A DNA stretch of 64,000 nt from Candidatus Bathyarchaeota archaeon (GCA_026014485.1 JAOZIE010000008.1:224716-288715), one strand, 5' to 3'; counted from the stretch's first letter, positions 8,292 through 17,862 are shown. Made by a program: numbers and translations. The notes: generated by a model from the letters alone, not told the origin.

Positions 8292-8500
8292 TTTTATCCT
8301 TTTTCAATTGCCAGTAGCCGAAGAATTGTCAAAACAGCAAAATTCTACTCAACCACACGGTGACTTAGAATCTTGCATCGGGTCAACTTTTGAAGACAAT
8401 ATGTATATGTTCCCATTTTTCTGCGTGATTTCACGCTTTCCTCATTCTTGTTTGTTGCGGTGATTGGTTCTGTCCCTGAAAAATTGGGTGTCATAACTGT

Positions 8501-8508
8501 TTTATATG
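8501..8508 (+). promoter_or_regulatory. TATA box of rtcB
   Basis: TTTATATG, about 34 nt before the rtcB ATG at 8542, preceded by a GTGTCATAACTG segment that may hold the BRE. Confidence 0.5.
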
Positions 8509-8541
8509 GTTGCAGTCTCTTTTTACCTGTAGTGTTGAGTT

Positions 8542-10020
8542 ATGGGTGATGATTCAGGTCGGCGACCAAGAGAGAAGGTTCCGCTGGAGAAAATTGACGA
8601 TTGCATATGGCGCATCCCCCAGTACAGGCAGGGTATGCGTGTTTCAGGATTAGTTTTTGCTAACGACGCGCTCATGGAGAAGATGAAAACCGACCGCACC
8701 TTAGAGCAATGCGCCAACGTTGCGCATCTGCCGGGCATCTACAAGAACGCCATCACGCTACCTGACGGGCATGAGGGCTACGGGTTCCCCATCGGCGGCG
8801 TAGCTGCCACCGACTACGAGGAAGGCGTCATCAGCCCAGGCGGTGTCGGATACGACATCAACTGCGGAGTGCGCCTGCTCAGCACGAATCTCACGGAAGC
8901 GGATGTGAAACCCAAGCTTGGGCAGTTGGCAGCCAAAATCTTCGAGAACGTGCCCTCGGGGTTGGGCAGCCGCAGAAAAGACTTCAGTGTGAGCTCCCGA
9001 GACCTTGACCGCATGGTCACGGAGGGCGTACCGTGGCTAATCAACAAAGGTCTGGGCTGGCCGGAGGATGCGGAGCACTGCGAAGAGCAGGGGCACATGC
9101 AGAACGGCGACCCCGACAAGGTTTCCTCAACAGCCAAAAGCCGCGGATTAACGCAGATTGGAACGTTGGGTTCAGGTAACCATTTTCTGGAGATTCAAAA
9201 AGTAGACAAGATTTTCCAGCCTGAAACCGCTAAGGTCTTTGGTCTCACCGAGGAAGGGCAAGTTACGGTTATGATTCACTGCGGCAGCCGCGGCTTTGGG
9301 CATCAAGTGTGCAGTGACTACCTGCGCGTGATGGAGCGCGCCGTGCAAAAATATGGCATTTCGCTGCCTGACCGGGAACTTGCGTGCGCGCCCGGAAGCA
9401 GCCCTGAAGCAAGGGATTACGTGCAGGCTATGGCTTGCGCCGTGAACTACGCGTTCTGCAACCGCCACGCCATCATGCACTGGGTGCGCCAGAGCTTCCA
9501 GCAGGTTTACAATCAAGACCCCGAAAAGTTCGGGTTAAAACTCGTCTACGACGTAGCCCACAACATCGCCAAGGTCGAAACCCACAAGGTCAACGGCGGC
9601 ACCACAAAGGTTTGGGTACACCGCAAAGGCGCCACCCGAGCGTTTCCAGCAGGACGCGAAGAGATTCCGCAGGATTACCGCCAGAAAGGACAGCCAGTGC
9701 TAATCCCGGGCAGCATGGGCACAAGCTCGTGGGTGCTGGTCGGCGGCGAGAAATCTATGGACTTAACGTTCGGCAGTACAGCGCATGGCGCGGGCAGAAT
9801 GATGAGCAGGTCAGCGGCGAAACGCAAGTTTTGGGGCGGCGACATAAAAGCCTCTTTGGAGAAACGCGGTATAGCGGTGCGTTCGGCAAGTGCGATGATT
9901 TTAGCTGAGGAAGCTGACTCTGCATACAAGAACGTTGATGTGGTGGCTGAAGTCAGCGACACCGTAGGCATCGCAACCAAGGTTGCACGGCTGGTTCCGT
10001 TAGCAGTCGTCAAAGGATAG
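8542..10020 (+). CDS. rtcB: RNA-splicing ligase RtcB
   Basis: 492 aa, normal for RtcB. The enzyme joins 2',3'-cyclic phosphate and 5'-OH RNA ends with GTP and Mn2+; in archaea it seals tRNA exons after intron removal. The metal-binding Cys is Cys108 in GYDINCGVRLL, the motif HCGSRGFGHQV is present, and the guanylylated His is His415 in STAHGAGR, matching the known P. horikoshii site. No intein interrupts it, unlike some archaeal copies. Its activator archease is encoded 2.8 kb downstream (12814), on the other strand. The ATG at 8542 has a TATA box 34 nt upstream. Confidence 0.97.
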   Translation: MGDDSGRRPREKVPLEKIDDCIWRIPQYRQGMRVSGLVFANDALMEKMKTDRTLEQCANVAHLPGIYKNAITLPDGHEGYGFPIGGVAATDYEEGVISPGGVGYDINCGVRLLSTNLTEADVKPKLGQLAAKIFENVPSGLGSRRKDFSVSSRDLDRMVTEGVPWLINKGLGWPEDAEHCEEQGHMQNGDPDKVSSTAKSRGLTQIGTLGSGNHFLEIQKVDKIFQPETAKVFGLTEEGQVTVMIHCGSRGFGHQVCSDYLRVMERAVQKYGISLPDRELACAPGSSPEARDYVQAMACAVNYAFCNRHAIMHWVRQSFQQVYNQDPEKFGLKLVYDVAHNIAKVETHKVNGGTTKVWVHRKGATRAFPAGREEIPQDYRQKGQPVLIPGSMGTSSWVLVGGEKSMDLTFGSTAHGAGRMMSRSAAKRKFWGGDIKASLEKRGIAVRSASAMILAEEADSAYKNVDVVAEVSDTVGIATKVARLVPLAVVKG

Positions 10021-10026
10021 ACCGAT

Positions 10027-10236
10027 ATGACCCAAAAAGACAGCGCCCAAAATGACCCATCACGGGGAAGCCGAAGAACCTTAGGAGCCCTCGCCATCGT
10101 GCTCATTGTAGCGCTGTTTCTGCTGCTGTTCTTTAGGCTCATCTCGTTTTTGGAGTGGATAATTGGCGTTCTCCTTGTCTGGGTAATTGCCAATTTCCTG
10201 CTTCGAAGGATGAAAAAGCAGCATGAAACCCTCTAA
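10027..10236 (+). CDS. Small membrane protein
   Basis: 69 aa, starting 6 nt after rtcB. A polar basic N-terminus (about 18 residues) is followed by two closely spaced hydrophobic helices (about 20-38 and 42-60) and a basic tail ending RRMKKQHETL. No family recognised. Spacing suggests co-transcription with rtcB, though a link with RNA ligation is not evident. Confidence 0.6.
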   Translation: MTQKDSAQNDPSRGSRRTLGALAIVLIVALFLLLFFRLISFLEWIIGVLLVWVIANFLLRRMKKQHETL

Positions 10237-10296
10237 CTCAGGGTTTTGTTGGGCTGCTTGTTTTTTGGGTTAAGTTAATACCCTGCTAGCTCCTTT

Positions 10297-11007
10297 TTGT
10301 TATTGAAGCGGCTAACCCGCAATGATGCTGAGGACTGTGGCGCCGTGAAGGATGAATGTGGCATCTGCAAAAGAGTTCTCTCATACAGCCGACTGCGCAA
10401 GTGTGAACGCTGCAAGAAGCTGTACTGCCGAGACTGCATGGTTCCCGACGTAGCCACAGGCGACCCAACCGTCCTGCTGTGTTTGAACTGCGCCCGCAGA
10501 GTCGTCTCGCCCAGACCCCACTCAAAATATGAAGGCCTGACAAGGCACCTAAAATTCCGCGGCGCCTTCACCAGCCAAGTCAAACTAACCTTCGCCCGCA
10601 TCGACGGCTTAATCGGCACCAACCTACCCATGGCAGCGTACCGCAACCAGACCTGGTGGAGCAACTCCGCCTCCGTTGCCCACGCAAAGGGCTGGCTGGA
10701 CGCAGGCTGGGAAGTGCAGGAAGTCAACCTCAAAGAAGGCTTTGCCATCTTCAAAAAAGTCCGAGTTCTACCAAAGACGCGGGGAAGCAGAAAAAAAGCA
10801 ACCAGCGAAATCACCCAACCGTTCACGCCTGTGCCCGTTTGTCCAGTAAAACGAAATGTCCCCTCCAAAACCAAGGCTTCCAAGCTCTACGCACGCATCC
10901 TGAACATGGAGCGGCAACGCAAACAGGGACACAGCGGCGCCCGAGGATTCAAACCGAAATCTCCCTACGAGAAACGGCTGTTTGGCTCCGACAAGAAACC
11001 GCATTGA
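10297..11007 (+). CDS. Treble-clef zinc protein with DUF7662-like domain
   Basis: About 236 aa from a TTG at 10297 (an in-frame TTG at 10303 is equally possible). Residues about 20-65 carry eight Cys in CGICKR, CERCKKLYCRDC and CLNCARR spacing, a treble-clef/RING-like double zinc site. Residues about 75-150 (LTRHLKF to FAIFKKV, with the tryptophan-rich NQTWWSNSAS and GWLDAGWEV) resemble, from memory, the small DUF7662 domain. The C-terminus is basic and low-complexity. The mix suggests a nucleic-acid-associated protein; the function is unknown. It follows the rtcB pair on the same strand after 60 nt. Confidence 0.6.
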   Translation: MLLKRLTRNDAEDCGAVKDECGICKRVLSYSRLRKCERCKKLYCRDCMVPDVATGDPTVLLCLNCARRVVSPRPHSKYEGLTRHLKFRGAFTSQVKLTFARIDGLIGTNLPMAAYRNQTWWSNSASVAHAKGWLDAGWEVQEVNLKEGFAIFKKVRVLPKTRGSRKKATSEITQPFTPVPVCPVKRNVPSKTKASKLYARILNMERQRKQGHSGARGFKPKSPYEKRLFGSDKKPH

Positions 11008-11097
11008 GCAACCCAGTCTGGCTGCATCAGGTAGAATCCTAAAAAGACCTAAAACCTCACGCTTAACCCCATAAAACAAAATCGTGCCGCATACGCT

Positions 11098-12009
11098 TTA
11101 GCTTTTGGCGTTTTTGGCGTAATTGATGAAGCCTTGTATGCTGTTTTTGATGAGCGTTTTTTCCTGAACAGGATTCGTCTTGAGCATTGCCACTACGTCT
11201 CGAATGGATTTGTCTTCTCTTAGCACCGTTTCCCGTATTGATGCGTCGCTTTCGCCTCGTTTCAGCGCTTCCTGCACGAGGTTGAGCCACAGCTTAATTT
11301 GCTCCTGATAGCTGCGTAGCCGATTCACGGCGTCTGTGGCTTTGCCGAAATGGCTGTAAAACAGAAACTTCGGGTTGAGGCTGATGAGTTTGTCCAGCGA
11401 AGCCACGGCGATGTCGGGGCGGAAGGGCGGTGGAGTCGTGGGAAAAACCACGTCGAACTCGGCAAGGTAGGCTCCCGCAGAGTCTCCGGGGAAAACTCCC
11501 CTGTTGAGTTGCTCGTAGAAGCTTAAGTTGTGGGCGGCATGTCCAGGCGTCGTCAGAGTTGTTAGCGTTAATCCGTCTCCGAGGTCAAAGCTCATGTTTT
11601 CATGTGCCACAATCATCCGTTCTTCGGGCACAGGTTCGGGTTCACCGAAAATCTCGGCTGTTTGGTCAAGGGTTTTTTTGGAGGCTTCCCAGAGTACAGC
11701 GGGGTTTTTCAGGTGTGGGGCGCCTTTTGGGTGAACGATGATCTTGGCGTTTGGCAGCTTCTTTAGGAGGGTGCCTGCGCCGCCTGCATGGTCTAAATGG
11801 ATGTGGGTTAAGGCGATGTAGGTGACTGCTTCAGGTTTCACGTTTATTTCTTGTAGACCTGAAAGCAGGTTAGGGATGGAGGAGGTTGGTCCAGTCTCCA
11901 CGATAAGCGTTTCTTTCCCTTTGAGGATGTAGCTGGATATCAGTTTTCGGAATCCGCCTGTTTGCAGGTCCACCAGAAACAGGTTTGACCCGATTTTCGT
12001 TGTGTGCAT
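11098..12009 (-). CDS. Metallo-beta-lactamase fold hydrolase
   Basis: About 303 aa from the ATG at 12009. An upstream in-frame ATG (12084) would place the start inside the TATA region, so the shorter form is preferred. The metal motif is HIHLDHAGG (residues 69-77), followed by further ligands in the segment TTPGHAAHNLSFY and by GDSAGAY. This is the layout of glyoxalase II-like and related hydrolases. Residues after about 210 form a helical C-terminal domain typical of a larger subgroup of unknown substrate. A TATA sequence on the minus strand at about 12058-12068 fits the shorter start. It is divergent from adk. Confidence 0.85.
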   Translation of the reverse strand: MHTTKIGSNLFLVDLQTGGFRKLISSYILKGKETLIVETGPTSSIPNLLSGLQEINVKPEAVTYIALTHIHLDHAGGAGTLLKKLPNAKIIVHPKGAPHLKNPAVLWEASKKTLDQTAEIFGEPEPVPEERMIVAHENMSFDLGDGLTLTTLTTPGHAAHNLSFYEQLNRGVFPGDSAGAYLAEFDVVFPTTPPPFRPDIAVASLDKLISLNPKFLFYSHFGKATDAVNRLRSYQEQIKLWLNLVQEALKRGESDASIRETVLREDKSIRDVVAMLKTNPVQEKTLIKNSIQGFINYAKNAKS

Positions 12010-12158
12010 TTCTCGCCCATCCTGCCTAAACCAACGGCTGTATGACTCTTGCTGGCAGCATATATATTTCCTTGAGATATTCAACTCACACGCATAATAC
12101 TTAATTACACCCGCTTTTTCTTCATAGAAGGAGAAATTGAGAGGCGGCTCTGCACAAA

Positions 12159-12812
12159 ATGAACGCAGTCATTTTCGGCGCGCCAGGCTCTGGTAAAGGG
12201 ACCTACTCAACTAGGCTACAGGATAAGCTCGGCGTTGACGTAATTTCCATGGGCGATATTTTCCGAACGATGCTTAAAGAAAACACCATTCTGGGCAGAA
12301 TAATCAAAAGATACGTGGAAGCAGGGCTTCTCGTGCCCGACCCCATCGTTGTAGAAGTCCTCGCCGACATCATAGCCCACAATCCCAAAGGAAAAGGCTT
12401 CATCTTAGACGGCTTTCCACGCACGCTGGCGCAGGCAGAGGCGTTGGAGAACATCGCTAAAATCGACGTTATAATCGAGTTGGCTGTTCCCGACTGGATA
12501 ATCATCGAGCGGCTGTCTTCACGTAGAATCTGCAAAAGCTGTGGGGCAGCCTACAACTTGCGGTTCATGAAGCCCCAAGTGGAGGGCATCTGCGATAGGT
12601 GCGGAGGCTCCCTGTTTCAACGTTCAGACGACAACCCCACCGTCATAAAGATGCGGCTTGAAGTCTACCAAAACGAAACCAGCCCCCTCATATGCTTCTA
12701 CGACACCAAAAGCGTGCCCATCATAAAACACACCACCGACGCATTGGCGATGCCGCCTGAAAAAGTAGTTGACCACATCGTGAAGGAACTCACGCGGCTC
12801 ACCCTCATATAG
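12159..12812 (+). CDS. adk: Adenylate kinase
   Basis: 217 aa, long-type adenylate kinase. The P-loop is GAPGSGKGT (7-15), the AMP-binding segment SMGDIFRTML, the core motif GFILDGFPRT, and the LID domain carries a zinc site with CKSC and CDRC. It interconverts ATP plus AMP with two ADP. In many archaea adk lies in the ribosomal cluster next to secY; here it stands about 33 kb away from secY (45193), and convergent with archease (1 nt between stops). The LID zinc site and bacterial-like length are common in Bathyarchaeia-like genomes as far as I recall. Confidence 0.95.
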   Translation: MNAVIFGAPGSGKGTYSTRLQDKLGVDVISMGDIFRTMLKENTILGRIIKRYVEAGLLVPDPIVVEVLADIIAHNPKGKGFILDGFPRTLAQAEALENIAKIDVIIELAVPDWIIIERLSSRRICKSCGAAYNLRFMKPQVEGICDRCGGSLFQRSDDNPTVIKMRLEVYQNETSPLICFYDTKSVPIIKHTTDALAMPPEKVVDHIVKELTRLTLI

Positions 12813-12813
12813 T

Positions 12814-13272
12814 CTAGATGTCTAAAATAAACATCAAGGTAACTTTTTCCCTTTCTTTAACAATCTCCATCTGATGGTAAGTGGCTGCTTTGACGCCTAC
12901 CTTCTGAGAATGCTTCTGAGGGTCAAATTTCTCTCCGTAAACCGTGGCTTTCAGTTTGAAGCCGTCTTTGTCTTCCTTGATGCTGTGAACATCAAACTTG
13001 GAGTAGAACACACCTTCCAGCTCAAACTTAACCAGCAACGCTTCTAGCCAACTGTAAAGCAGCGCATACTCATCTTCAGCTTCAACCTCAACGTTTTCTT
13101 GCTGGGTCGCCGCCACTTTTTCGGTGTCCGTCATGACTTCGAACATGGCAAGCGCCGCGTTTCCCATGGCTTCCTCCAAAGTTGCCCCGTGAGCAGCGAT
13201 GTAGGCGTCTGCAGTGTGTTCCAGAAACTCGAATTTTCCCTCAACCTTATCCGCCGTATCCAAACTCCGCAC
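12814..13272 (-). CDS. Archease, RtcB activator
   Basis: 152 aa. The archease core starts at about residue 14 (FEFLEHTADAYIAAHG) and ends with the family's acidic C-terminus (LMFILDI); a metal site formed by the conserved Asp in HTADA and the C-terminal Asp is known for this family. Archease speeds RtcB guanylylation and allows multiple turnovers. The first dozen residues are not conserved, so the true start may be internal. rtcB lies 2.8 kb away, a loose but meaningful neighbourhood for tRNA splicing. Convergent with adk. Confidence 0.93.
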   Translation of the reverse strand: MRSLDTADKVEGKFEFLEHTADAYIAAHGATLEEAMGNAALAMFEVMTDTEKVAATQQENVEVEAEDEYALLYSWLEALLVKFELEGVFYSKFDVHSIKEDKDGFKLKATVYGEKFDPQKHSQKVGVKAATYHQMEIVKEREKVTLMFILDI

Positions 13273-13353
13273 CCGTCTACAGTTTGAGAGATAGCGCTAT
13301 AAACAGTTTCGCCTCATCTCAACCTGCAAAAGAAGAAAAAAGGTTTAGCCTTT

Positions 13354-14397
13354 TCAGAATCGGTTCTGGATTTTCTGGACCGCCCGGGTCGCCAGTTTCG
13401 CAGCGTTCTCGACGTCTTGGAGGTTGACTAGGCCTAATGGGCTGTGTATGTACCGTGCTGGGACGGATATGGCGCCGCTTGGGACTCCCTGCCTAGACAG
13501 CGACATGCGAGCCGCATCCGTTGTGCCCGGCAACCCTGTTTCCAGCTGGTAGTTGATTTCGTTTTCGGCTGCCGTGTCTATTAGCCAGCGCAGAACCTTT
13601 GGGTGAGTGATTAAACCTGAATCCGAAACCGTCAAGGTAGGTCCTTTTCCCATCTTCACGCCAGTGTCAAATTCCCTCACTCCTGGCGTGTCGCCTGCAA
13701 CGGTTACGTCTAACGCTATGCCCACATCGGGGTCTACACCGAAAGTGGCAGTTGCCGCGCCCCGTAAGCCAAGTTCCTCTTGGATTGTACCCACCGCGTA
13801 GACGGTGCAGTCGGTTTGCTCCAGACACTTGAGAACTTCAACCATGACGGCGCAGCCTGCACGGTTATCAAACGCCTTACCCATAACCACGTTGTCATTT
13901 AACTTCACGAACTGAGCATCAAACGCCACGGGGTCACCCACTTTGACGTCCATAGCTTTGGCTTCATCGCGGTCTTTGGCTCCTATGTCCAGAAACATCT
14001 CGTCGTAGTGGGTGATTTTTTTGCGTTCATCCTCTTTCTGGATGTGTATCGGCTTGGAGCCGACTACGCCTGGCAACGCAGCTTTTTCGGTTAGTACTTT
14101 GACTTTCTGGGCGAGCAGGATGCGGTCGTCGATGCCGCCCATTTTGGCGAACTTTACAAAGCCGTCTTTTGTGATGTTTTTCACCATCAAGCCGACTTCG
14201 TCCATGTGCGCGGCAAACATGACTTTGGGCTTGTCTTTGCTGCCTTTTTTTATGGCAATAACATTTTCTAGCCTGTCCAACACAACTTCGTCTGCATACG
14301 GCTTAAGCAGGTTAACCATGAGGCTTCTGACTTCGCCCTCTCTACCCGCGACCCCACAGGCATTGGACAATTTCTCAAGGTTCTCAACTAACGACAT
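13354..14397 (-). CDS. M42 family metallo-aminopeptidase
   Basis: About 347 aa from the ATG at 14397; an earlier ATG (14418) adds seven residues. The M42 signature is seen in order: FAAHMDEVGLMV (first metal His and Asp), GKAFDNRAGCAV (bridging Asp), IQEELGLRGA (catalytic Glu pair), ALDVTVAGDTPG (metal Asp) and PARYIHSPLGLV (metal His). These cytosolic tetrahedral TET peptidases trim peptides from the N-terminus and often form dodecamers. The gene is monocistronic as far as visible, with 81 bp to archease and 188 bp to aRF1. Confidence 0.93.
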   Translation of the reverse strand: MSLVENLEKLSNACGVAGREGEVRSLMVNLLKPYADEVVLDRLENVIAIKKGSKDKPKVMFAAHMDEVGLMVKNITKDGFVKFAKMGGIDDRILLAQKVKVLTEKAALPGVVGSKPIHIQKEDERKKITHYDEMFLDIGAKDRDEAKAMDVKVGDPVAFDAQFVKLNDNVVMGKAFDNRAGCAVMVEVLKCLEQTDCTVYAVGTIQEELGLRGAATATFGVDPDVGIALDVTVAGDTPGVREFDTGVKMGKGPTLTVSDSGLITHPKVLRWLIDTAAENEINYQLETGLPGTTDAARMSLSRQGVPSGAISVPARYIHSPLGLVNLQDVENAAKLATRAVQKIQNRF

Positions 14398-14585
14398 AAA
14401 CATCTCTCCCCAATGCAAAGGGAACTGTAGCCTGCCAAATTATTAAACAACTAGGTTCTCAAACCTGAAAACACACTTAACATCCAAGTTGCCTTGAGCG
14501 CGTATACCTTTTCTTCTCAACCAACAAAAACGGTGGCGGAAACGACAGCGGAAAACAGGCGGTTGCCTGCTGACTGCTCTGACTT

Positions 14586-15854
14586 TTAGTTTTGCTGTTT
14601 AAACCGCAGAACCGCTGCTATGCCGCCGAACGCGTTCTTTAGCATAAGCCCTTCCTCGGTTTCTGAGGAGATAACCTCTACATCCGTGCTGGAGTACTCG
14701 GCAATCTGAGCTAAATCGTCAACTATGTCGGTTTTTTCTTCGATGGTAAGAGATGGCGCGGTGCATTTGGGGCACGGTTTGCCTGAGAGTCCCTGCTCGA
14801 AAGCGGGCAGATCCACGTTTTTCACGGTGTGCTGCTCCGTGTAGCCGCAGGCGCTGCATTTGATGGTGACGCGGTAAAGGTCCAGTCCCTCCGACAGCAA
14901 AAGCGTTTTGACAGCGCCCGCTTCGAGGGCTCGGCGGACTTCTACTTCGCCGTACGTAATCAAGCCAGTGTCGTGTCCCACTTCGTAGAGGAATTTTTGC
15001 ATGAGTTCTTTTTCTTCGATGTAGCGGACTTTCCGCATGATTTCAGGCGCTTTCTCCACTACTTCTTTGACGCCTTGCTCCTCCACGTATGCGGTGTCAA
15101 CCACGTCTAAGATTTTGTTTTTCAACTGGTAATTTATGTAGTCGCCTTTCTGGAAATCGTATTTGGTCGGTCCAGGACCAGCAAGGATTATGCCTTTGAG
15201 CGTGTCGATGGGCAAAAAGATGTCGTTGGCGTGTTCGCCTATGCGGTGGAAATACTCGTTTAGCTGCATTTCTCTGAGCCGTTCATAACGCCTCGCTGAC
15301 TGTCCGCCTGCCCGGGTTTTTCCAGTGACCCCCGAGTACATTTGGCGTACGATGTCGAGTTTTTTGCCCTGTAACGTGGCTATAGTTGCGTCTGAGGCGT
15401 CCACGAGGAGTATGCCGTAGGTTTCTTTTTCCCGAAGCATCTCCTGCAGGTGTTCCGTGTGAAAGCGTGAGTCGCATCGGTAGAGGAAAATCTTGATGGG
15501 TTCAGGCGGCACAATAACGTAGGTTTCCATGCGTTCAGTTCCTGGTCCGCCGCCTTCTTGAGGTAGAGCACCTGCAAAAATCACTATGCCTTTTTCGCCG
15601 GGGTCTTTGAAGAGTTTGAGCTTCTGTTGGACTTTGACGATGGCGTCTAACACGTTTTTGCGTGTCACATTGGATTTGATGTTGCTGGCTGTCCCGTACT
15701 CCTCGCGAAGCAGGTTCACGGCGTCGCTGATTTGTTTGCCCGGCGGAACATAAATAGTAATCAGCTCGGTGTGGCTGCCTTCCTTGTTAGCTAACGCATT
15801 TAGCGTCTTTCGTAAGCGGAACAGTTCCAAAGAGGATTTTTTTGCGGTGCTCAA
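14586..15854 (-). CDS. prf1: Peptide chain release factor aRF1
   Basis: 422 aa, full length. Stop-codon recognition motif NIKS at 58-61, catalytic GGQ at 183-185 within the segment TRAGGQSARR, and a C-terminal domain with a zinc site formed by CSACG and CPKC. It recognises all three stop codons and triggers peptidyl-tRNA hydrolysis, and with Pelota/ABCE1 partners it belongs to the eukaryote-like termination machinery. The ATG at 15854 gives the family's usual N-terminus (SSLELFRLRKTLNALANKEG). Confidence 0.97.
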   Translation of the reverse strand: MSTAKKSSLELFRLRKTLNALANKEGSHTELITIYVPPGKQISDAVNLLREEYGTASNIKSNVTRKNVLDAIVKVQQKLKLFKDPGEKGIVIFAGALPQEGGGPGTERMETYVIVPPEPIKIFLYRCDSRFHTEHLQEMLREKETYGILLVDASDATIATLQGKKLDIVRQMYSGVTGKTRAGGQSARRYERLREMQLNEYFHRIGEHANDIFLPIDTLKGIILAGPGPTKYDFQKGDYINYQLKNKILDVVDTAYVEEQGVKEVVEKAPEIMRKVRYIEEKELMQKFLYEVGHDTGLITYGEVEVRRALEAGAVKTLLLSEGLDLYRVTIKCSACGYTEQHTVKNVDLPAFEQGLSGKPCPKCTAPSLTIEEKTDIVDDLAQIAEYSSTDVEVISSETEEGLMLKNAFGGIAAVLRFKQQN

Positions 15855-15938
15855 ATTCCTTCACAATTTTATTGCTTAAGTTATAAACTACGTTGCTTCT
15901 GCTCAAATAAAAGTTACGTAGGAAAAGAAAGGGAAAGG

Positions 15939-16910
15939 CTATGTGGCGCCTATTGCGTCCTTTAGGAACGCCTTGAAGGGACCGAGTTTTCCACCGTAGT
16001 TGCCTGAACTGATTTTTACCACGCCAGGCTGACCTGCTGCGGCGGTTACACCTTGCTTGAGACCGTTTTTAACTGCGTCCAAGGTGAGTCCGTTCATGAC
16101 GATTTCGTAAACGCATTGTACGCCTTCAGGAACCACCGAATCGGGAACGAGGGTACGCAACGTCGGGCAGTAAGGATGATTAGTTGACGCCTTCAATTTG
16201 TATTTGAGGCTGCCTGCTTTGCTGCCTGCACGGCAGACGCCGCCTGGAAACTGCATAATTACGTCGGGCGCGTTGGCGCGGATGGCGTCTGCGGCTGCTT
16301 CTGCCGCTTTGAGACCTGCCTCCTGAGTTGCAGCGAATATCATGAAGTTGCCGCCTGCAACTGCTTGTGTGGCTCCAAAGCCGTCTTCCACGATGAAGTT
16401 GCCTTCCATGACGGGGATTTTCCAGCATTTTCTGCCGCCGACCATGGTTTTCTTTTGGAAGCCGTCGCCGAAGTATCGTAGACTGCTGCCTACGTTTAGG
16501 GTTCGTTTGCCTGTTAGTCCGTTGAAGGCTGCGGTTGTTGGGCAAGTCAAGGTACATTGACCGATACGTTGCATTAGTTGTTGCTTGAGTTCGAAGCGGT
16601 CACGGTTGTAAATTTGGATGAGTATACCGGGTCGTTTGTCAGGTGTCTGGTCTGCTGGAACGGTTCGTTCGATTGCGGCTTCTGCAGTTGCCTCAATTAC
16701 GCTTGTGGCAAAACCCGTGGTTAAGCTTGCGGCGATTTGTGCCCATTTCTCGTTTTGGGCGGTTATGAGGACTCTTCCTGCCCAAAGGCCGAACATTTCG
16801 GCGAAAGTATCTTGAATTTTCACAGTGTTTCCTGCAGGGGATTTAACGTTGAAAACTTTTTCTTTGTCGTCGTAACTGAGAATTTCCAGCTTGATATTGT
16901 CGCTTGACAT
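15939..16910 (-). CDS. ftr: Formylmethanofuran--tetrahydromethanopterin formyltransferase
   Basis: 323 aa. Two Ftr lobes are visible: N-lobe with TFAEMFGLWAGRVLITAQNE and the segment TCPTTAAFNGL, C-lobe with QFPGGVCRAGSKAGS and HPYCPTLR. It passes the formyl group from formylmethanofuran to tetrahydromethanopterin in the cytoplasm, an early step of the archaeal methyl branch of the Wood-Ljungdahl pathway (or of the reverse direction). It is slightly longer than methanogen Ftr because of an N-terminal extension of about 20 residues. No other C1 gene adjoins it; the MtdB-like dehydrogenase is at 25945. No methyl-CoM reductase is in the window. Confidence 0.95.
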   Translation of the reverse strand: MSSDNIKLEILSYDDKEKVFNVKSPAGNTVKIQDTFAEMFGLWAGRVLITAQNEKWAQIAASLTTGFATSVIEATAEAAIERTVPADQTPDKRPGILIQIYNRDRFELKQQLMQRIGQCTLTCPTTAAFNGLTGKRTLNVGSSLRYFGDGFQKKTMVGGRKCWKIPVMEGNFIVEDGFGATQAVAGGNFMIFAATQEAGLKAAEAAADAIRANAPDVIMQFPGGVCRAGSKAGSLKYKLKASTNHPYCPTLRTLVPDSVVPEGVQCVYEIVMNGLTLDAVKNGLKQGVTAAAGQPGVVKISSGNYGGKLGPFKAFLKDAIGAT

Positions 16911-17176
16911 GAGTGAGACCTTGAAGTGTGTTATGTCTGGTATGATTTAAGAGTTTTCGTGAAAGAATCGGCAGTTTAGTAAGGAATTAAGGACGCTTTT
17001 TGTGTTTTCGTAATTTTCTTTTTCAAGGTTTGGGCGCTACTGATGCACAATTCTTCGTTCTGCACCCATTTCTGTACCTAAACCCCGATTTTGAGGGCTG
17101 TGCAAAAGCTTTTGTGCAGCAGTATTATATGCAGAAACGCTTTTTGGGTAAACAAAAGGATTGGTGAAAAGTGTTT

Positions 17177-17512
17177 TTAGTCCATCAGCACTGATGCTAA
17201 GGTTTGTCCTTGGTCTTTGCCTTTCTCGACCACAACGGCAAATATGTAGACGCCATGTTTCCATGTGCCCATGTTTGCGGGTGTCACGTTGAGGTAGTAG
17301 AAGCCTGGCAGTCTGCCTTTGAAGAAGCTGTTTATTCTCAAGGCTGCTCCTCCCGGCGCGGCAACCATCGGGTCCACTTTGAAGTTGTCTGCGGTTAAGC
17401 CCGCTACGGGGGTGCCCTCAGCGTCGGTTACGGAGACGCAGATGTAGTTTGAAAGGCGGTTGCCCGGAGCCGCCACGGTGTCTTCGGATAACGCGGTTAC
17501 GATTAGTCTTGC
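17177..17512 (-). CDS. Small Ig-like beta-sandwich protein
   Basis: About 111 aa from ATG 17512 (an earlier start at 17527 adds five residues). The pattern is a bacterial Ig/carboxypeptidase-like beta sandwich: LSNYICVSVTDAEGTPVAGL, then FKVDP, GRLPGFYYLNVTP and HGVYIFAVVVEKGKDQGQT. There is no signal peptide or membrane segment, so it would act in the cytoplasm unless exported with a partner. I recognise no named family. It is the second of four small minus-strand genes between Ftr and dapA. The 266-bp gap to Ftr (16911-17176) shows nothing I can name. Confidence 0.65.
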   Translation of the reverse strand, partial: ARLIVTALSEDTVAAPGNRLSNYICVSVTDAEGTPVAGLTADNFKVDPMVAAPGGAALRINSFFKGRLPGFYYLNVTPANMGTWKHGVYIFAVVVEKGKDQGQTLASVLMD

Positions 17513-17588
17513 CATCTGTTTCACCAAAGTTGCTTTTCAGGAATTTACTCTGGGTCTTCTTAAAAGCTTTCCGAGCCTGAATCTTGGT

Positions 17589-17792
17589 TTACTTCTTTTT
17601 TCTGAGGAAATCGTTAACGTATTTGAAGATGAGGCTTGCCGCGATGAGGAGGAATATGCCGACGGTGAAAAGCGTGCTGGAAATTGCACCCGTCAAGTTC
17701 AGGTAAGTCAGCAAAATGCCCACGACTATGTAGAATGCTGCAAAGGCAAAGGTTGTCAGGTCGCGTCTGCGGCTTTCGCTGAGGGAATTCAT
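17589..17792 (-). CDS. Small two-TM membrane protein
   Basis: 67 aa. A short polar start (MNSLSESRRRDLTT) leads to two hydrophobic helices (about 15-35 and 39-57) and a basic end (NDFLRKKK), so both termini are probably cytoplasmic. No family recognised. It may be co-transcribed with the Ig-like gene 76 bp downstream. Confidence 0.6.
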   Translation of the reverse strand: MNSLSESRRRDLTTFAFAAFYIVVGILLTYLNLTGAISSTLFTVGIFLLIAASLIFKYVNDFLRKKK

Positions 17793-17862
17793 CGTTTCAT
17801 CTTCTGTTCATGGAAGGAAAAGGTGTCTAAAGGGTTTTCCGCTTCAACGGACAAAATCGGGT

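Noticed and set aside
9675-10193. 172-codon frame antisense to rtcB
   Set aside because: Shadow of the RtcB coding region; no domain and wrong codon character.
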